From Clostridia bacterium (GTDB lineage Bacteria > Bacillota > Clostridia > TANB77 > CAG-508): a stretch of 51,006 bases of DNA. The stretch covers positions 1 to 51,006 of the forward strand of contig JAGBEP010000025.1 of NCBI GenBank assembly GCA_017936925.1, written 5' to 3'. The notes beneath the pieces were generated by a model. The model ran no database searches. It was not told the DNA's origin and worked only from the letters and a program-made list of their open reading frames with translations. Both the position numbers and the translations under genes were made by a program. Each line of letters starts with the position of its first letter. The first letter of the stretch is position 1. Of the stretch, positions 1 to 7,412 are shown in pieces.

Positions 1-67
1 CCATTTTTATAAATTTTTGTTTTTCTTCCAATGTATATTTGGAAAACGTTTGACCTTTTTTAGCCAT
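1..67 (-). CDS. Transposase OrfA-like protein, N-terminal 22 residues only
   Basis: The minus strand from ATG at 67 reads MAKKGQTFSKYTLEEKQKFI and runs off the window. A strong ribosome-binding site (GGAGGTG, complement of 76-82) lies 8 bases upstream. The lysine-rich start followed by a 'K-x-T/F-x-E-x-K' pattern is typical of the HTH N-terminus of IS3-family OrfA proteins, which bind the element ends. Too little is present to identify the enzyme from the protein alone; the call rests on its position just inside an IS-like end. Confidence 0.55.
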   Translation of the reverse strand, partial: MAKKGQTFSKYTLEEKQKFIKM

Positions 68-80
68 AAAAAATACACCT

Positions 81-129
81 CCGTTTAGATTTTAACACAA
101 TAGTCTTTTTTATTGTGTCTACTAAACGG
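81..129. promoter_or_regulatory. Nested hairpin in the transposase leader, touching the RBS
   Basis: Two nested perfect inverted repeats are visible: CCGTTTAG (81-88) with CTAAACGG (122-129), and inside them ACACAATA (95-102) with TATTGTGT (111-118). In RNA read from outside the element into the transposase they would form one long stem-loop. Its base includes positions 81-82, part of the GGAGGTG ribosome-binding site. In several IS elements such structures stop read-through transcripts from being translated; here that role is inference. Confidence 0.55.
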
Positions 130-167
130 GGTGCATTTCAAAATAGCAGTTTATTTTTTATCTTTTA

Positions 168-1469
168 TTATTTATATATTTCTATCCATCCTGCCATGTT
201 TCCATTTGTATTTCCCCTAGCTTTTACTACTGTTGATAAACTATACCATCCTCCTGAGACACTTGGATTTCCTACATATACTTTATTATTGCTACTATCA
301 ATTCCTAAAATTGAAATGAAATGATATCCACTATGTGTAAAATTATACCAATAATTTTTTGGTGCATTTTTACCCACATATAATACAATTTGATGTCCAC
401 TTTCTAATGCTGTTTTCATTTCATTATATGTTTTATTGTAATCTGAATTATATGTATGTTTTTTTACATTCATTCCTAATGCTTTTATTTCTTTTTCCAT
501 ACTTGGTAAGCCTGATGGTTTAGAATTTTTCATTAATAATTTTCCTATATCGTATGGATTTTTATTGAAACCATATCCACTTAAAATAATTGCTATTGAT
601 GATGGACCACATCCCATATTTGAAATTGTTCCACTTGATCTAGAATTATTAACTGAATTAAAATGTTTTCCTGCATATGAGCCTGAATATTGTTTATATA
701 GTTTAAACGTTCTTCCTCCTAATGTTATAACTTGTTTGTATCCATCTCCTTTTTGGCTTTTCGGTTTTGTTGAACTTGAAGATGATGATTTTACTGTTAC
801 TTTACAAGTTGCTTTTTTTCCATTTGATGTTTTTGCTGTTATTGTTGCTGTTCCGGCTGCTTTTCCGGTTATTTTCCCCGAGCTACTAACTGTTGCAATT
901 TTTGTTGAACTGCTTGAAAATGTTACATTTTTATCTGTTGAATTTGATGGGCTTACTGTTGCTATTAATTGTGCTGTTTTTCCAACATTTATGCTCACAC
1001 TTGTTTTATTTAATTTTATTTCTTTTACAGTTAATGGTGTTGTTGGAGTTGGTACATTTTGTGTAGGTGTTGTTGTCGCGCTTGATGAAGGACTTGGCGT
1101 AGTACTTGGTAATGGTGCTAGTTTTTCTGTTTTAAATTCATTACTTACTTCTGTATTTTCTACATCTATAACAATGATTTTAAAATATGTTTCTTTTTCT
1201 GATGATAATCTATTTCTTGAAATTTTATAATTTTTACTATTCGAATTTACTTGATTGCTTTCATAGAATAGATGATAATCTTCTCCTTCTCTTTTTGTAT
1301 AAATTCTTACTTTCTCTATATTTTTTTGCGAATTAATACTTATATTAACTGTGCTATCTGTGTTCTGTGTAATTGTTATATTTATATTTTCATCTGCAAA
1401 TGCTATATTAGTTATTAAAATACTAAATATTATAAAAATTACTGTACTTATTTTAAATTTTTTACTCAT
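168..1469 (-). CDS. Secreted Ig-like (Big_2) protein with C39-like cysteine peptidase domain
   Basis: A 433-residue exported protein. Residues 1-25 form a signal peptide (MSKKFK, hydrophobic core, ending AFA). Residues 26-115 are a beta-rich module of unknown family. A Ser/Thr/Pro linker (about 118-145) leads to a bacterial Ig-like Big_2 domain (about 148-225, with the typical VSPSNST and G-x-ATITA patterns). The C-terminal 200 residues look like a papain-like C39_2 peptidase: GCGPSS with the likely catalytic Cys near 286, HSGYHFISI with the likely His near 380, and VGNPS supplying Asn/Asp. It probably acts outside the cell on protein or wall peptides. It lies 18 bp after the acidic membrane protein, probably in one operon, and has its own AGGAAAG site. 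The signal peptide, N-module, linker and Big_2 layout recurs in the gene at 49752-50993 with a different catalytic end. Confidence 0.75.
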   Translation of the reverse strand: MSKKFKISTVIFIIFSILITNIAFADENINITITQNTDSTVNISINSQKNIEKVRIYTKREGEDYHLFYESNQVNSNSKNYKISRNRLSSEKETYFKIIVIDVENTEVSNEFKTEKLAPLPSTTPSPSSSATTTPTQNVPTPTTPLTVKEIKLNKTSVSINVGKTAQLIATVSPSNSTDKNVTFSSSSTKIATVSSSGKITGKAAGTATITAKTSNGKKATCKVTVKSSSSSSTKPKSQKGDGYKQVITLGGRTFKLYKQYSGSYAGKHFNSVNNSRSSGTISNMGCGPSSIAIILSGYGFNKNPYDIGKLLMKNSKPSGLPSMEKEIKALGMNVKKHTYNSDYNKTYNEMKTALESGHQIVLYVGKNAPKNYWYNFTHSGYHFISILGIDSSNNKVYVGNPSVSGGWYSLSTVVKARGNTNGNMAGWIEIYK

Positions 1470-1487
1470 TTTTCTTTCCTAAATATT

Positions 1488-3068
1488 TTATAATTCTATT
1501 GTTATTCCTTCTCCTGCTTTTGTAACTTTTGCACCTTCAAATATTGAAAATTCTAGATTTTCAATGTTGTCTAGGTATTTATCTTCTTCGTTTATTCCTT
1601 CTTCGTCCATTTTGAATGTTATTACTTTTTCTCCCGATTCTATGATTTTTCTTGCATCGCAAGTTACATAGTCTCCTTTTTCTGGGTTTCTTACTATTAT
1701 GAATGTATCTACTTCTGTTATAAGACCAGAATCTTTATAGTAAAAGTTTATTTTTCCATCTTTTTCTTCTATTTTTGTAATTTCTATTTTTCCACCATAT
1801 TCACTTGTTGCTTCATATGTTTTGTCTTCTATTTTGTTCCAGTTCATTGAATTTAATTCTTCTTCTGTCTCTTCATAATATGTTGGTATTATTGGTACTA
1901 TTTTTATTTTATTTAGATTTTCATTTTGTTTATTTAATGATACTATTGTTCTTTGACTTAAGATTCCATTTGAAAATGTCTCTACATCTGAATCTGCCCA
2001 ATCAGTTCCGTCCTCAAGAGTTATTTTATATCCTGAATTTTGACTTGCTGTAATTGTATTTCCGTTTTCATCTTGGATATTTAATTCTAAATTTATTAAA
2101 TCATTAAAAATATCTTCGTCTGTTACGTTTTTTACTTCTGAATCTATTATTAAAAATTTTCCAAAACCTGTTTCTAAAAATTTAGCTGCTGTTATTGATA
2201 TATCTTCATATTCATATGCAGAAGTTATAATTTCTTTTGAGTTTATATCTTTTGTTATTTCTTCTTTAGTTAAGTTTAATGTTATTTTTCCTAATAAAGC
2301 GCCTTCTGGTGTATATTCTTCGTCTGAATAATCTTCAAAATCTTCTTCATCTTCAATTTCTTCTATACTATATTCTTCTTCACTTTCATCTGTTAGTTCA
2401 TCTTCTTTTGTTATTTCTTCTTCATCAGTTCCTTCAATGTATTCTCCTTCTACTTCCTCATATAAATCTTCATTATATTCTTCTTCATAATCTTCGTCAT
2501 TATATTCTTCTAAAATTTCTTCTGAATCTTCTATATATTCTTCTTCAGTTTCATCATATTCTTCATCAATGTATTCATCGTTTTCAGCTTCTGTAAATGT
2601 ATATGATGTGTCATATACGTTGATTTCTATTTTGATATTATTTTCTATTTTGTTTTCGTCAACTTCTATGAAATCATAAACTTTTGCTTCTGTATTTGAT
2701 GTTCTTTCTGCAAATTGCATACTTTGATCTGTTTCTTCTACTTTCTCTCCATTAAGTAAAATTGTTCTTTCTACATAGTATTCTAAACCATTTGTTGTAT
2801 CAAAACACTCGTCAAAATATTCTGTTCCTTCTTTAGATGCTACATCGTATTCGATTATTAGATATCCTTCTTGGTATGCTGCATTATTTACTTCTATTTT
2901 TATTTTGTCATTTTCTAACATTTTAGTTATTTTTTCTTCTACTCCCTTTTTATCAGAATTAAATATACTTCCGTTTTTTCCTTTTAATACTAGAGTAAAA
3001 ACTAATGCAAGTATTATAACTATAACTATTGCGGTTATAACAAGTATAATTCTTTTATTTTTTTTCAT
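1488..3068 (-). CDS. Membrane-anchored protein with long Asp/Glu/Tyr-rich region
   Basis: A 526-residue protein I cannot assign to a family. Residues 6-29 are one transmembrane segment, with short Lys-rich flanks inside and the bulk predicted outside. Residues about 60-155 form a beta-rich domain. Residues about 160-260 are very acidic (mostly D and E) with Tyr at short, fairly regular intervals (EEY, DEEY, EDYEEEY patterns). Residues 265-526 are again beta-rich and resemble extracellular domains of clostridial hypothetical lipoproteins. The start has AGGAGGAAC 6 bases upstream and a promoter behind it. It is probably cotranscribed with the downstream peptidase. A role in cation binding or surface charge is speculation from composition. 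Confidence 0.7.
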   Translation of the reverse strand: MKKNKRIILVITAIVIVIILALVFTLVLKGKNGSIFNSDKKGVEEKITKMLENDKIKIEVNNAAYQEGYLIIEYDVASKEGTEYFDECFDTTNGLEYYVERTILLNGEKVEETDQSMQFAERTSNTEAKVYDFIEVDENKIENNIKIEINVYDTSYTFTEAENDEYIDEEYDETEEEYIEDSEEILEEYNDEDYEEEYNEDLYEEVEGEYIEGTDEEEITKEDELTDESEEEYSIEEIEDEEDFEDYSDEEYTPEGALLGKITLNLTKEEITKDINSKEIITSAYEYEDISITAAKFLETGFGKFLIIDSEVKNVTDEDIFNDLINLELNIQDENGNTITASQNSGYKITLEDGTDWADSDVETFSNGILSQRTIVSLNKQNENLNKIKIVPIIPTYYEETEEELNSMNWNKIEDKTYEATSEYGGKIEITKIEEKDGKINFYYKDSGLITEVDTFIIVRNPEKGDYVTCDARKIIESGEKVITFKMDEEGINEEDKYLDNIENLEFSIFEGAKVTKAGEGITIEL

Positions 3069-3111
3069 TTGTTCCTCCTAAAAAACGTTGTTTTCTTTTT
3101 TTCCTAATTTC

Positions 3112-3140
3112 ATAATACTAAATGGGTCAAAAAATATCAA
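3112..3140 (-). promoter_or_regulatory. Promoter for the acidic membrane protein/peptidase operon
   Basis: The minus strand shows TTGATA (complement of 3135-3140), a 17-bp spacer and TATTAT (complement of 3112-3117), about 45 bp before the ATG at 3068. It is divergent from the ABC-F promoter. Confidence 0.55.
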
Positions 3141-3186
3141 TATTTATTTGAATTCTTAACAAAAATGATATATTTACTTGATAAAT

Positions 3187-3215
3187 TTGAATTTTTCTTA
3201 TAAATGTTGTATACT
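3187..3215 (+). promoter_or_regulatory. Promoter for the ABC-F gene
   Basis: TTGAAT (3187-3192), a 17-bp spacer and TATACT (3210-3215) lie 29 bp before the ATG at 3245, followed by the ribosome-binding site AGGAGGT at 3234-3240. Confidence 0.6.
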
Positions 3216-3244
3216 ATTAAGCAGTTTAATTTTAGGAGGTTTAT

Positions 3245-4840
3245 ATGTTAAATGCTATAGGCGTTACAGTTCGTTTTGGTAAAAGAGTATTGTTTGAAGA
3301 TGTTAATATTAAGTTTGCCAAAGGGAATTGTTATGGTATTATTGGTGCTAATGGTGCTGGTAAGTCTACTTTTTTGAAAGTTCTTTCTGGTGAATTAGAA
3401 CCTAGTAAAGGTGAAGTTACTTTAGATAAAGGTGAACGTTTATCTATTTTAAAGCAAGATCACTTTGCATATGAAGATTTTAAAGTTTTGGATACTGTTA
3501 TTATGGGAAATAATGAGCTTTATCAAATTATGAAAGATAAAGATGCTCTTTATTCAAAACCTGATTTTTCAGAAGAAGATGGTATGAAAGCTGCTAAATT
3601 AGAAGAACGTTTTGCTGAACTTGATGGTTGGAATGCTGAATCTGATGCTGCTACTCTTTTAAATGAATTAGGTATTGAGACATCTTTACATGAAAAATTA
3701 ATGAAAGAAATTGATGCTAAAGATAAAGTTAAAGTTTTACTTGCTCAGGCTTTATTTGGAAATCCTGATGTTCTTTTACTTGATGAGCCTACTAATGATT
3801 TGGATATTAAAACTATTGATTGGCTTCAAGAATTTTTAATTAATTTTGATAATACTGTATTGGTTGTTTCTCATGATAGATATTTCTTAAATAAGGTTTG
3901 TACTCATATTGCTGATGTTGATTTTGGTAAGATTAAAGTTTATCCTGGAAATTATGACTTTTGGTACGAATCTAGTCAGCTAGCCTTAAAACAGATGAAA
4001 GAACAAAATAAGAAAAAAGAAGAAAAAATAAAAGAATTGCAAGAATTTATTGCTAGGTTTAGTGCTAATGCATCAAAATCAAAGCAAGCTACTTCTAGAA
4101 AAAAATCTCTTGAGAAGATAGAACTTGATGAAATTAAACCTTCTAACAGAAAATATCCTTACATAGATTTTAAACCCGATAGAGAACCTGGTAAGGAGAT
4201 TTTGGAAGTTAAAAATATTTCTAAGACTATTAATGGTGAAAAAATATTAGATAATGTTTCTTTTACTGTAAAAAGAGATGATAAAATTGCAATCTTATCT
4301 GATAATGAAATTGCTAAAACTGTTTTGTTTCAAATTATTGCTGGTGAATTAGAGCCTGATAGTGGTGAAATTTCTTTTGGTACAACTATTACTCATGACT
4401 ATTTTCCAAAAGATAATAATTATTTATTTGAGGATGATATGATATTGGTTGATTGGCTTCGTCAATATTCTAAAGATCCAGATGAAACTTATGTCAGAAG
4501 CTTTTTAGGAAGAATGCTTTTTTCTGGCGAAGAGGCGCTTAAAAAAGTTAATGTTTTATCTGGTGGTGAAAAAGTTAGATGTGTTCTTTCAAAATTAATG
4601 CTTTCTGGCGCAAACTTTTTAATTTTTGATGAACCTACTAACCATTTGGATATGGAAAGTATTACTGCTTTAAATGAGGGTATGACTAAGTTTAAAGGTA
4701 ATTTAATTTTTACTTCTCATGACCATCAGTTGACTCAAACAGTTGCTAATAAAATTATTGATTTAAATGATAACAGGGTTGTTATTCGTGAATGTGAATA
4801 TGATCAATATTTAGAAGAGATTAGTGAAAAAAATAATTAA
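3245..4840 (+). CDS. ybiT: ABC-F family ATPase, YbiT/YkpA type
   Basis: A 531-residue cytoplasmic protein with two ABC ATPase domains in one chain and no membrane segments, the ABC-F layout; these proteins act on the ribosome. Domain 1 has Walker A GANGAGKST (about 36-44) and Walker B LLLDEPTNDLD. A charged helical linker (about 245-300) separates it from domain 2, which has LSGGEKVR and FLIFDEPTNHLD. The N-terminus and the 'LSILKQDHFAYEDF' and 'YFPKDN' patterns fit the YbiT/YkpA subgroup. The second Walker A is degenerate: SDNEIAKTVLF where a GxxGxGKT loop would stand. Firmicute YkpA proteins already have a relaxed 'NELAKTTLF' loop, but here the leading Gly and the second Thr are also replaced. 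It has its own promoter and terminator. Confidence 0.9.
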   Translation: MLNAIGVTVRFGKRVLFEDVNIKFAKGNCYGIIGANGAGKSTFLKVLSGELEPSKGEVTLDKGERLSILKQDHFAYEDFKVLDTVIMGNNELYQIMKDKDALYSKPDFSEEDGMKAAKLEERFAELDGWNAESDAATLLNELGIETSLHEKLMKEIDAKDKVKVLLAQALFGNPDVLLLDEPTNDLDIKTIDWLQEFLINFDNTVLVVSHDRYFLNKVCTHIADVDFGKIKVYPGNYDFWYESSQLALKQMKEQNKKKEEKIKELQEFIARFSANASKSKQATSRKKSLEKIELDEIKPSNRKYPYIDFKPDREPGKEILEVKNISKTINGEKILDNVSFTVKRDDKIAILSDNEIAKTVLFQIIAGELEPDSGEISFGTTITHDYFPKDNNYLFEDDMILVDWLRQYSKDPDETYVRSFLGRMLFSGEEALKKVNVLSGGEKVRCVLSKLMLSGANFLIFDEPTNHLDMESITALNEGMTKFKGNLIFTSHDHQLTQTVANKIIDLNDNRVVIRECEYDQYLEEISEKNN

Positions 4841-4858
4841 TAAGAATAATTATAATAT

Positions 4859-4904
4859 ACTTCCATTGTAGATATAAAAATTTTTACTATGGAAGTTATT
4901 TTTT
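4859..4904 (+). terminator. Terminator after the ABC-F gene
   Basis: ACTTCCAT (4859-4866) and ATGGAAGT (4889-4896) form the base of a stem with a long AT-rich loop, followed by a T-run. It begins 18 bp after the stop codon. Confidence 0.6.
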
Positions 4905-4910
4905 AATAAA

Positions 4911-4938
4911 AAAACAGCTCTTAAGTTAGAGCTGTTTT
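4911..4938. terminator. Bidirectional terminator between the ABC-F gene and a small ORF
   Basis: AAAACAGCTCT (4911-4921) and AGAGCTGTTTT (4928-4938) form a perfect 11-bp stem with a 6-base loop. It lies just past the stop codon of the minus-strand 38-residue ORF (4943) and can also back up the ABC-F terminator. Confidence 0.75.
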
Positions 4939-4942
4939 CTTT

Positions 4943-5059
4943 TTATATTAATTGTTCTTTATCTATTATTTTACCACTAAATATACTTGGTAAATATTCC
5001 ATATCATAATTGCTATTTCCATAAGCATTTTCAAAACTCAAGTTATTTTCATAAAACAT
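4943..5059 (-). CDS. Small 38-residue protein, unknown
   Basis: A short ORF read from the sequence: it starts MFYENNLSFENAYGNSNYDM and ends SGKIIDKEQLI. It is supported by context rather than homology. There is a near-consensus promoter (TTTACA-17-TATAAT), a GGAGAGGTGAC ribosome-binding site 4 bases before ATG, and a strong terminator 5 bp after the stop. It is acidic, rich in Asn and Tyr, and has no membrane segment or Cys. I do not recognise a family. It could be a small regulatory protein or a peptide precursor, but no modification enzyme lies next to it. Confidence 0.6.
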   Translation of the reverse strand: MFYENNLSFENAYGNSNYDMEYLPSIFSGKIIDKEQLI

Positions 5060-5093
5060 ATTTGTCACCTCTCCTTTTTTTAAGCACGTATTT

Positions 5094-5122
5094 ATTATAC
5101 CATTTTTTGGACGTTATGTAAA
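5094..5122 (-). promoter_or_regulatory. Promoter of the 38-residue ORF
   Basis: The minus strand shows TTTACA (complement of 5117-5122), a 17-bp spacer and TATAAT (complement of 5094-5099), 35 bp before the start codon. Confidence 0.65.
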
Positions 5123-5164
5123 GCTTTTCCTCATGTTTTATCTTATTATTTTCTGTATTTAGTA

Positions 5165-5193
5165 TTGACAAGCTTTATAAAAAATATTATAAT
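5165..5193 (+). promoter_or_regulatory. Promoter of tRNA-Lys(CTT)
   Basis: TTGACA (5165-5170), a 17-bp spacer and TATAAT (5188-5193) give a full consensus promoter about 70 bp before the tRNA 5' end, typical for stable RNA. Confidence 0.75.
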
Positions 5194-5262
5194 TTAGTCT
5201 GTTCTAAGTATTCCGTATTTTGGTTATTTTTCTAAAATATGGCTTTTAAAAATAATTTTTAT

Positions 5263-5338
5263 GGGTGATTAGCTCAGTTGGTAGAGCAGCTGACTCTTAA
5301 TCAGAAGGTCCGGGGTTCGACCCCCCGATTGCCCACCA
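5263..5338 (+). tRNA. tRNA-Lys (anticodon CTT)
   Basis: A full 76-nt cloverleaf with encoded CCA. The acceptor pairs GGGTGAT with ATTGCCC, the D-loop reads AGCTCAGTTGGTAGAGC, the anticodon loop is CTCTTAA (anticodon CTT), and the T-arm contains GGTTCGACC. It is a single-gene unit with its own promoter and terminator. It reads the AAG codon; a second lysine tRNA (TTT) is at 9610-9685. Confidence 0.95.
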
Positions 5339-5340
5339 AA

Positions 5341-5366
5341 GCTCATGTTTATCATGAGTTTTTTTA
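5341..5366 (+). terminator. Terminator of tRNA-Lys(CTT)
   Basis: CTCATG (5342-5347) and CATGAG (5353-5358) form a short stem followed by seven to eight T residues, starting 3 bases after the CCA end. Confidence 0.75.
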
Positions 5367-5380
5367 TTGATTTTTTATAT

Positions 5381-5462
5381 AAAAAGAGCACCTTTAGATT
5401 AAAGTAAGACATTTGCTATTTTGGGTTATTATGCCTTCTTTTAATCTGATAGTGCTCTTTTT
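5381..5462. terminator. Long stem-loop terminator after the VanW gene
   Basis: AAAAAGAGCAC (5381-5391) pairs with GTGCTCTTTTT (5452-5462), and inside it AGATTAAA (5396-5403) pairs with TTTAATCT (5440-5447), giving a long two-part stem with a 36-base apical region. It lies 20 bp past the stop codon of the minus-strand VanW gene. It is larger than a usual intrinsic terminator and could also be a small mobile palindrome or a structured RNA. Confidence 0.6.
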
Positions 5463-5482
5463 AAGCTTTTTTCTATATTATT

Positions 5483-7270
5483 TTATACTCCTTCAGGCAT
5501 CTCTGGTTCAGCAGGTGGTGTTGGTTCGCTTGTTGGTGGTATTTCTGGTGACTCTTGTGGCTCAACTGGTTCTGCTGGTGTTTGTGGTTCTACTGGTGTT
5601 TCTATCTTTTGAGTTCCAACTTTTACGACCTTTGTTATTGTTGCATAGCTATCAGCTGATAGTTGTATTTTCTCTACTCTTCCATCTGGATAATAAAGAT
5701 ATTTATATGTTACACTTTTGTATCCGTTCATTCCCCTTGTTACTACCTGTTCTTCTCCTGCAGCTAATGATGAATCTTCTATTGTTTTTACTGCACATGG
5801 TATTGTTGATGTAACTGTGGATGATATTTGGACTTTTGGCTCATTTTCTTCTTTTATTCCATATATACTTACTGTGGCTACTCCACCACTTATATATGCT
5901 GAAATTTTTATTGGATATTTCCTTGTATTTTTAAATTTAAAATCTAGCGATCCATATGATACTGTAGCATCTCTTCCTTGATCTACATATTCAGGGTCAT
6001 ACATATGATTGTGTCTTTCTACTATATCAAGGTTTGATAGTACCACTGTATTATATAGTGTGGATGATATTTGACATATTCCTCCACCCATTCCGTCTTC
6101 TACTCCTGAGCTTGTGAATATATGTGCTTCTCTGAATCCATTTTCTACTGTTCTTTTTCCTAGTGTTTGATTATATGAAAATGTTTCTCCTGGTTGTAAT
6201 ACATAATTGTTTATTTTCTTGCATGCTGTTGATAAATTTGTACTTCTGTTAACGTTTCCTGCATCATATCTTGTTGTGTATGATGCTAATAAGTCTGGAA
6301 ATGCTCTTTCTCCTAGATCGGCTACTGTTTTATTTGCTTTTGTGACTTTTAGTGGTATTATATATTCTTCTTTTTCTTCCTGTAATATAGCTTTTGCTTC
6401 TTCCATTGATATTGCAAAATCTATTCCGTCTTTATCAACTACAATTTCAAATGGTTCGTCTATAATATATGCATCTTGAGGTTCAGTATGTATTTCATTA
6501 TATATGTACTCAATGTCTATTTCTTTTGCTTTTTCTTCTTTTATATCAATATTTCTTTCTGTAGATAAAGTTTTTGATAGATTCGTTATTTCTTCCTTTA
6601 TATCTTTTTTCATTTTTTCTTTATCTATTACTATTCCATCTGTTCCTTTGGTTATAATTAGCTCTTCTTCCTCAATGCTATATGTATATTCTTTTACTGC
6701 TCCTGGTAATTCTACGCTTGTTTCATTTAGGAAATTATCAAGGACTTCTTCATTAAATTTTAAATCTATTTCTATATTTTCTTTACTAAATTTACTTTTT
6801 AATACTGCTATATTATTTTGAAGAATGTTTCCCGATCTTCCTTTTGATATGGCTTTATTAACAGCTCCTTCGGCGTCTGCTTCAATTGTTAATTGTTCCA
6901 TTGATAATTCTTTTTCGTAGTCTTTATATTTTAATTTTACAATTGCTTCTTGACGCTCTTTTATTTTTTCTTCTATTAGTTTTAGTGCTTCTTCTTTTGT
7001 TAATCCTGAGACATCTAAACCGTTTATACTTATTCCTTTAATGATTTTGGAATTTGTCATGCTAGTAAAAGCAAAGCCTGTTGTTAAAATTAGCATTAAT
7101 ATGATTACTACAATAGCTATTATTGATATTTTTATTGTCTTTTGTCTTTTTGCTATTGCTTGCTCCATATATTCTTGCGAACTTTCTGGTGGCTTTTTTT
7201 CTTTTATTTTTTCACTTTTTGTAGCATTTTTTGTTTTTTTCTCTACTTCTTTTGAATCTTTTTCTTTCAT
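5483..7270 (-). CDS. VanW/G5-domain cell-wall-associated membrane protein
   Basis: A protein of about 595 residues anchored by one N-terminal helix (about 46-68) after a Lys/Glu-rich cytoplasmic tail. The outside part holds a region like PG_binding_4 repeats (about 80-300), the VanW domain (about 335-470, with 'LSTACKKINNYVLQPGETFSYN' split by an insertion-free core, GGGICQISSTLYN and ERHNHMY), and a G5 domain (about 485-555). A Pro/Glu-rich tail ends it. It probably works at peptidoglycan; the family's exact biochemistry is unknown and it is not evidence of vancomycin resistance. A longer frame starts 12 bases upstream, but the GGAGG site lies inside those codons, so MKEKDSKE at 7270 is the better start. 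It is monocistronic and divergent from the XRE-S24 regulator. Confidence 0.85.
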   Translation of the reverse strand: MKEKDSKEVEKKTKNATKSEKIKEKKPPESSQEYMEQAIAKRQKTIKISIIAIVVIILMLILTTGFAFTSMTNSKIIKGISINGLDVSGLTKEEALKLIEEKIKERQEAIVKLKYKDYEKELSMEQLTIEADAEGAVNKAISKGRSGNILQNNIAVLKSKFSKENIEIDLKFNEEVLDNFLNETSVELPGAVKEYTYSIEEEELIITKGTDGIVIDKEKMKKDIKEEITNLSKTLSTERNIDIKEEKAKEIDIEYIYNEIHTEPQDAYIIDEPFEIVVDKDGIDFAISMEEAKAILQEEKEEYIIPLKVTKANKTVADLGERAFPDLLASYTTRYDAGNVNRSTNLSTACKKINNYVLQPGETFSYNQTLGKRTVENGFREAHIFTSSGVEDGMGGGICQISSTLYNTVVLSNLDIVERHNHMYDPEYVDQGRDATVSYGSLDFKFKNTRKYPIKISAYISGGVATVSIYGIKEENEPKVQISSTVTSTIPCAVKTIEDSSLAAGEEQVVTRGMNGYKSVTYKYLYYPDGRVEKIQLSADSYATITKVVKVGTQKIETPVEPQTPAEPVEPQESPEIPPTSEPTPPAEPEMPEGV

Positions 7271-7299
7271 TTTTCCCTCCATTATTTTTTCGCAATTTT

Positions 7300-7328
7300 A
7301 TATTAACATATCGATTTTTTTTATTCAA
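7300..7328 (-). promoter_or_regulatory. Promoter for the VanW gene
   Basis: The minus strand shows TTGAAT (complement of 7323-7328), a 17-bp spacer and TAATAT (complement of 7300-7305), 30 bp before the start at 7270. Confidence 0.5.
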
Positions 7329-7354
7329 TACCTGATTATTTGTAAAGTCTCTTT

Positions 7355-7383
7355 TTGACATTTTATTTATTTAAATATATAAT
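7355..7383 (+). promoter_or_regulatory. Promoter for the XRE-S24 regulator
   Basis: TTGACA (7355-7360), a 17-bp spacer and TATAAT (7378-7383) form a full consensus promoter 30 bp before the start at 7413. Confidence 0.75.
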
Positions 7384-7412
7384 ATGCTTAAATATTGTTA
7401 AGGAGTGGTAAC

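Larger units (their letters stand above)
1..135 (-). mobile_element. IS3-family (IS150-like) insertion sequence, one end only
   Basis: The left edge holds the upstream end of an insertion sequence that continues outside the window. Read on the minus strand it begins near position 135 with TGCACCCCGTTTAGTAGACA, which resembles IS150-group ends (TG, a C-run, then a GTAGACA-like block). A hairpin, a strong ribosome-binding site and the first codons of a transposase-like ORF follow. The other end, the target duplication and the rest of the transposase are not visible. The family assignment is inference from the terminal sequence and the N-terminal peptide. The element lies 32 bp from the stop codon of the neighbouring peptidase gene and does not appear to interrupt it. 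Confidence 0.6.

Noticed and set aside
565..1230. A 221-codon open frame on the plus strand opposite the secreted peptidase
   Set aside because: It mirrors the codons of the minus-strand gene, has no ribosome-binding site, and gives a hydrophobic, domain-less product.
2279..2596. CRISPR-like or tandem-repeat array (many TTCTTC-type units)
   Set aside because: The units are the reverse complement of Glu/Asp/Tyr codons in the acidic tract, without constant repeat and spacer lengths.
5483..7270. VanW as a vancomycin-resistance gene
   Set aside because: VanW/G5 proteins are widespread in Clostridia outside resistance clusters. No VanS/VanR/VanH/VanX is present, and the Ddl domain has the Tyr typical of D-Ala-D-Ala ligases.
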